From an uncultured Prevotellaceae bacterium (lineage in GTDB: Bacteria > Bacteroidota > Bacteroidia > Bacteroidales > Muribaculaceae), in the NCBI GenBank assembly GCA_900556245.1, contig USOC01000064.1:1-6652 (forward strand): a stretch of DNA of 6,652 nt. Direction: 5' to 3'. A program made the translations under genes and the position numbers. The notes beneath the pieces were generated by a model, which was given only the letters and a program-made list of their open reading frames with translations, made no database searches and had not been told where the DNA came from. Position 1 is the first letter of the stretch; each line of letters starts with the position of its first letter. This document shows positions 5,103-6,652 of the stretch, one piece after another.

Positions 5103-6529
5103 TTTTCTTTCGGGTTTTCTTCTTGTTGGGGAATCCATACGTAGGCGCCAAGGTCGAGTGCGCCACCAGCTAACCCGTCGTTTCCGTAGCGGTCGATTCG
5201 TGCATTTTCCGGGCAAGTCGTCGGGTCGCCTTTGCCGATGGCGTCACTTTCATTTTTCAGACGATAGTCGAAGATATACTTGTCGCGGACGGTGAAAAAT
5301 TTCGGGTCGCCACCCCAAACGCAGTTCAGAAAGTTTTCGTCGTCGGAACCTTTGGCTCGCAAGAGGCAATTGCGCAAGTATACCCGGCTTCCGGTCAGGT
5401 CGCCGGAGGAAATGTCTGCGGCGTTGCCGTAGACGACGCAGTTGTTGAATTCCGCCTCCATCAGCGGATTGGCAAAAGCCTTTTCGTCGGGTAGCGCATA
5501 ACGGACTGTCAGGATTGCTCCGGAGATTGCATCGAAGAGGTAGTAGTTGGCAAAAGTGCAGTTGTTGAATGAGTGCTTGCCGCCAGTCAGGTCGACAACG
5601 CCGTCTTTTGCATCCGAAAATTCGCATCCGTCTGCATCAATCCAAGCGTGTTCGCTGGCGAGAGTCGAAGCTGACGAGTTGTGGAGTACGGAGTTGTGAA
5701 GATAGAGTTTTTTTCGTTCGAGCACGCCGCAAGAGTCAGCTGTCACACCGAAGCTGGAACTCTGCATAATCGTGTGGCTCAGTTCGTTTTCGAAGCTTTC
5801 CTTTTCCAGTCGAATGCCGCCCCATTGTCCTGACATCAGTTCGAACGGGATGCTGCCTGCCACTTTGTCGAGTCTGTCGCCCCGGAATCTGACAGGGCGG
5901 TCTGTTTCGCCTTTTGCACGAAGAGTTCCGCGTACTTTCAACAGGGCCTTGTCGTGGAAGTAGAGCGTTGTGCCTGCCGGAATGTTGAGGGTTGCGCCGT
6001 TTTCAACCACAATGCTGTCCATCACGCGGTATGGGCGGTCGGGCGACAATGTTGTATTGTCTGAGATGTGCCAGTCGGTTACGGTTACTGCGTTTTGCCC
6101 GGCAGCTCGCATGACGACTGTCTGTTGCACGCCGTTTGTCACGAAGTTCAGCCGGTCGAAGATGTCGAAAGGCAGATTGCTGTCTGTCGCATCAACATGA
6201 GCCTCCACAAAGACAAAGATGCTGTCTTCACCACGCACCTCAATATTGGAGAATTCCTTACCCGTTCGGCCGTCGACGTTCAGGAAAAAACGGGCGCCTT
6301 CAGACGCTCCGTCGAGATATATTCGTTCGATGAGCAGTTGCTTCTTATGGCGGTTGTAGACGAGGAAGCGTTTTGTGGCTGTCGTTTCGCCCGTGAAGAC
6401 GGTGTCGAAGCTCAGCGTGTCGGTGGAAAAAGCCAGCGTGTCGCCTTTGTCGGTTGTGAAGCCATCCTCAATGCATGAGGTGACGGCAAGCAGGATTGTC
6501 GTGATGACGGCTAATATCTAATTTTTCAT
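5099..6529 (-). CDS. Right-handed parallel beta-helix lipoprotein, interrupted by an in-frame TAG at codon 4
   Basis: The ATG at 6529 begins M-K-N-stop, then ILAVITTILLAVTSC, a complete lipoprotein signal with lipobox VTSC (Cys at codon 19). The next residues are Ile-Glu-Asp, an acidic stretch like the Bacteroidota surface-export signal. The remaining 472 codons are open to the TGA at 5099. After an N-terminal domain (about codons 20-150), beta-helix coils begin, e.g. VVENGATLNIPAGTTLYF and LLKVRGTLRAKG (about 175-207), WGGIRLE (about 236-242), and repeated FNNCTF/FNNCVV/LRNCLL rungs with stacked asparagines (about 321-390). The end resembles a choice-of-anchor Q motif: GDPKFF, DYRLKNESDAIGKGD, LDLGAY. 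The only other conventional in-frame start is GTG at 6238, which would delete the signal and about 97 codons mid-domain. The function is not recognised; beta-helix folds often bind or cleave polysaccharide, but no catalytic site is evident. Downstream folB overlaps by ATGA. It may be a recently broken gene, a sequence error, or unusual initiation. Confidence 0.8.
6518..6520 (-). other. In-frame amber (TAG) stop at codon 4 of the lipoprotein gene
   Basis: Codons at 6529-6527, 6526-6524 and 6523-6521 read ATG AAA AAT, and 6520-6518 reads TAG. The next codon, ATA, opens an uninterrupted signal peptide in the same frame. TAG also ends the DUF4435 gene at 962-964, so TAG is a normal stop in this genome and not a reassigned codon. 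A single substitution (for example from AAG, TTG, CAG or TAT) would explain it. Confidence 0.85.
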
Positions 6530-6652
6530 TTTATTTGTTCGCGTGAATTTATATTACATACGAATCAGATATCTGATTATTGTATATTCCATCAATATAG
6601 AAAGGCGGGCCGGGTGGTTTTGTCAGATGTGTTTCACAGCTATAACTTGTTA
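6530..6652. other. Right-end region upstream of the lipoprotein gene; no gene assigned
   Basis: It contains the 16-bp palindrome and an A-rich leader (AAATAAA before the ATG at 6529). No convincing TAnnTTTG box with a -33 partner is seen for the minus strand, so the lipoprotein gene could be driven from beyond the window. Short open frames reach the right edge on both strands (for example 33 minus-strand codons ending at TAA 6549-6551). None has a recognisable protein motif. Confidence 0.4.
6563..6578. repeat. 16-bp perfect palindrome upstream of the lipoprotein gene
   Basis: AATCAGATATCTGATT is identical to its own reverse complement and lies 34-49 bp before the lipoprotein ATG. Short flanks also match imperfectly (ATAC at 6558-6561 and GTAT at 6582-6585, offset by 1 and 3 bases). 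A homodimeric regulator site is possible. As RNA it would form only a weak, loopless AT-rich hairpin. No regulator is identified. Confidence 0.45.

Noticed and set aside
5099..6238. GTG at 6238 as the start of the beta-helix protein
   Set aside because: It would begin in the middle of a domain and discard an in-frame signal peptide and lipobox encoded at 6473-6517.
6518..6520. TAG reassigned to an amino acid (alternative code)
   Set aside because: TAG terminates the DUF4435 gene at 962-964 in the same window, and no other in-frame TAG occurs in the genes here.
6549..6652. 33 open minus-strand codons reaching the right edge, possible C-terminus of an upstream gene
   Set aside because: The stretch is too short, no domain is recognisable, and it spans the AT-rich palindrome. 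Sequence beyond the edge would be needed.
1..6652. Mobile element, CRISPR array, tRNA or rRNA
   Set aside because: No transposase or integrase motif, terminal repeats, regularly spaced repeats or RNA-gene signatures were found on reading both strands.

Overview
The window looks like chromosomal DNA from a member of the Bacteroidota, probably a gut-type Bacteroidales. Several signals agree on this. Three promoters carry the TAnnTTTG -7 box characteristic of that phylum. The leaders are A-rich and lack strong Shine-Dalgarno sequences. A lipoprotein has an acidic stretch right after its lipid-anchored cysteine. The gene families (DUF4435 ATPase, YfgM-like TPR membrane protein, YaaA, beta-helix lipoprotein) are familiar in this group. 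No rRNA, tRNA, CRISPR array, transposase or integrase is visible. The species cannot be named from the sequence.

Layout, left to right. (1) Positions 2-1738, plus strand: the 3' part of a large ATPase-DUF4435 protein whose ATPase half lies mostly off the left edge, followed 6 bp later by a stand-alone biotin protein ligase (birA). A strong hairpin at 1772-1799 ends this unit and also serves the convergent gene. (2) Positions 1828-3739, minus strand: a membrane-anchored TPR protein and, upstream of it, a metallophosphoesterase with a twin-arginine signal. Each has its own TAATTTTG promoter, and a hairpin terminator lies between them. (3) Positions 3982-4737, plus strand: yaaA, divergent from the phosphoesterase. 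(4) Positions 4749-6529, minus strand: a beta-helix lipoprotein followed by folB (dihydroneopterin aldolase), joined by an ATGA overlap. folB converges on yaaA with only 11 bp between the stops.

Most genes are housekeeping: biotin attachment, folate synthesis, peroxide/iron stress and envelope maintenance. Two places stand out. The left-edge gene has the visible architecture of a fused PARIS-type (AriA-AriB) anti-phage protein: an ABC-type H-loop followed by a TOPRIM-like DUF4435 domain with its acidic residues intact. At the right end, the lipoprotein has a complete signal peptide, lipobox and C-terminus, but an in-frame TAG at codon 4. It is therefore a freshly broken gene, a sequence error, or a gene using unusual initiation, and folB is coupled directly behind it.

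Several gene starts were moved from the longest open frame: the phosphoesterase to 3739, yaaA to 3982, folB to 5102, and the lipoprotein out to 6529. The left-edge gene was extended to the window edge as a partial gene.
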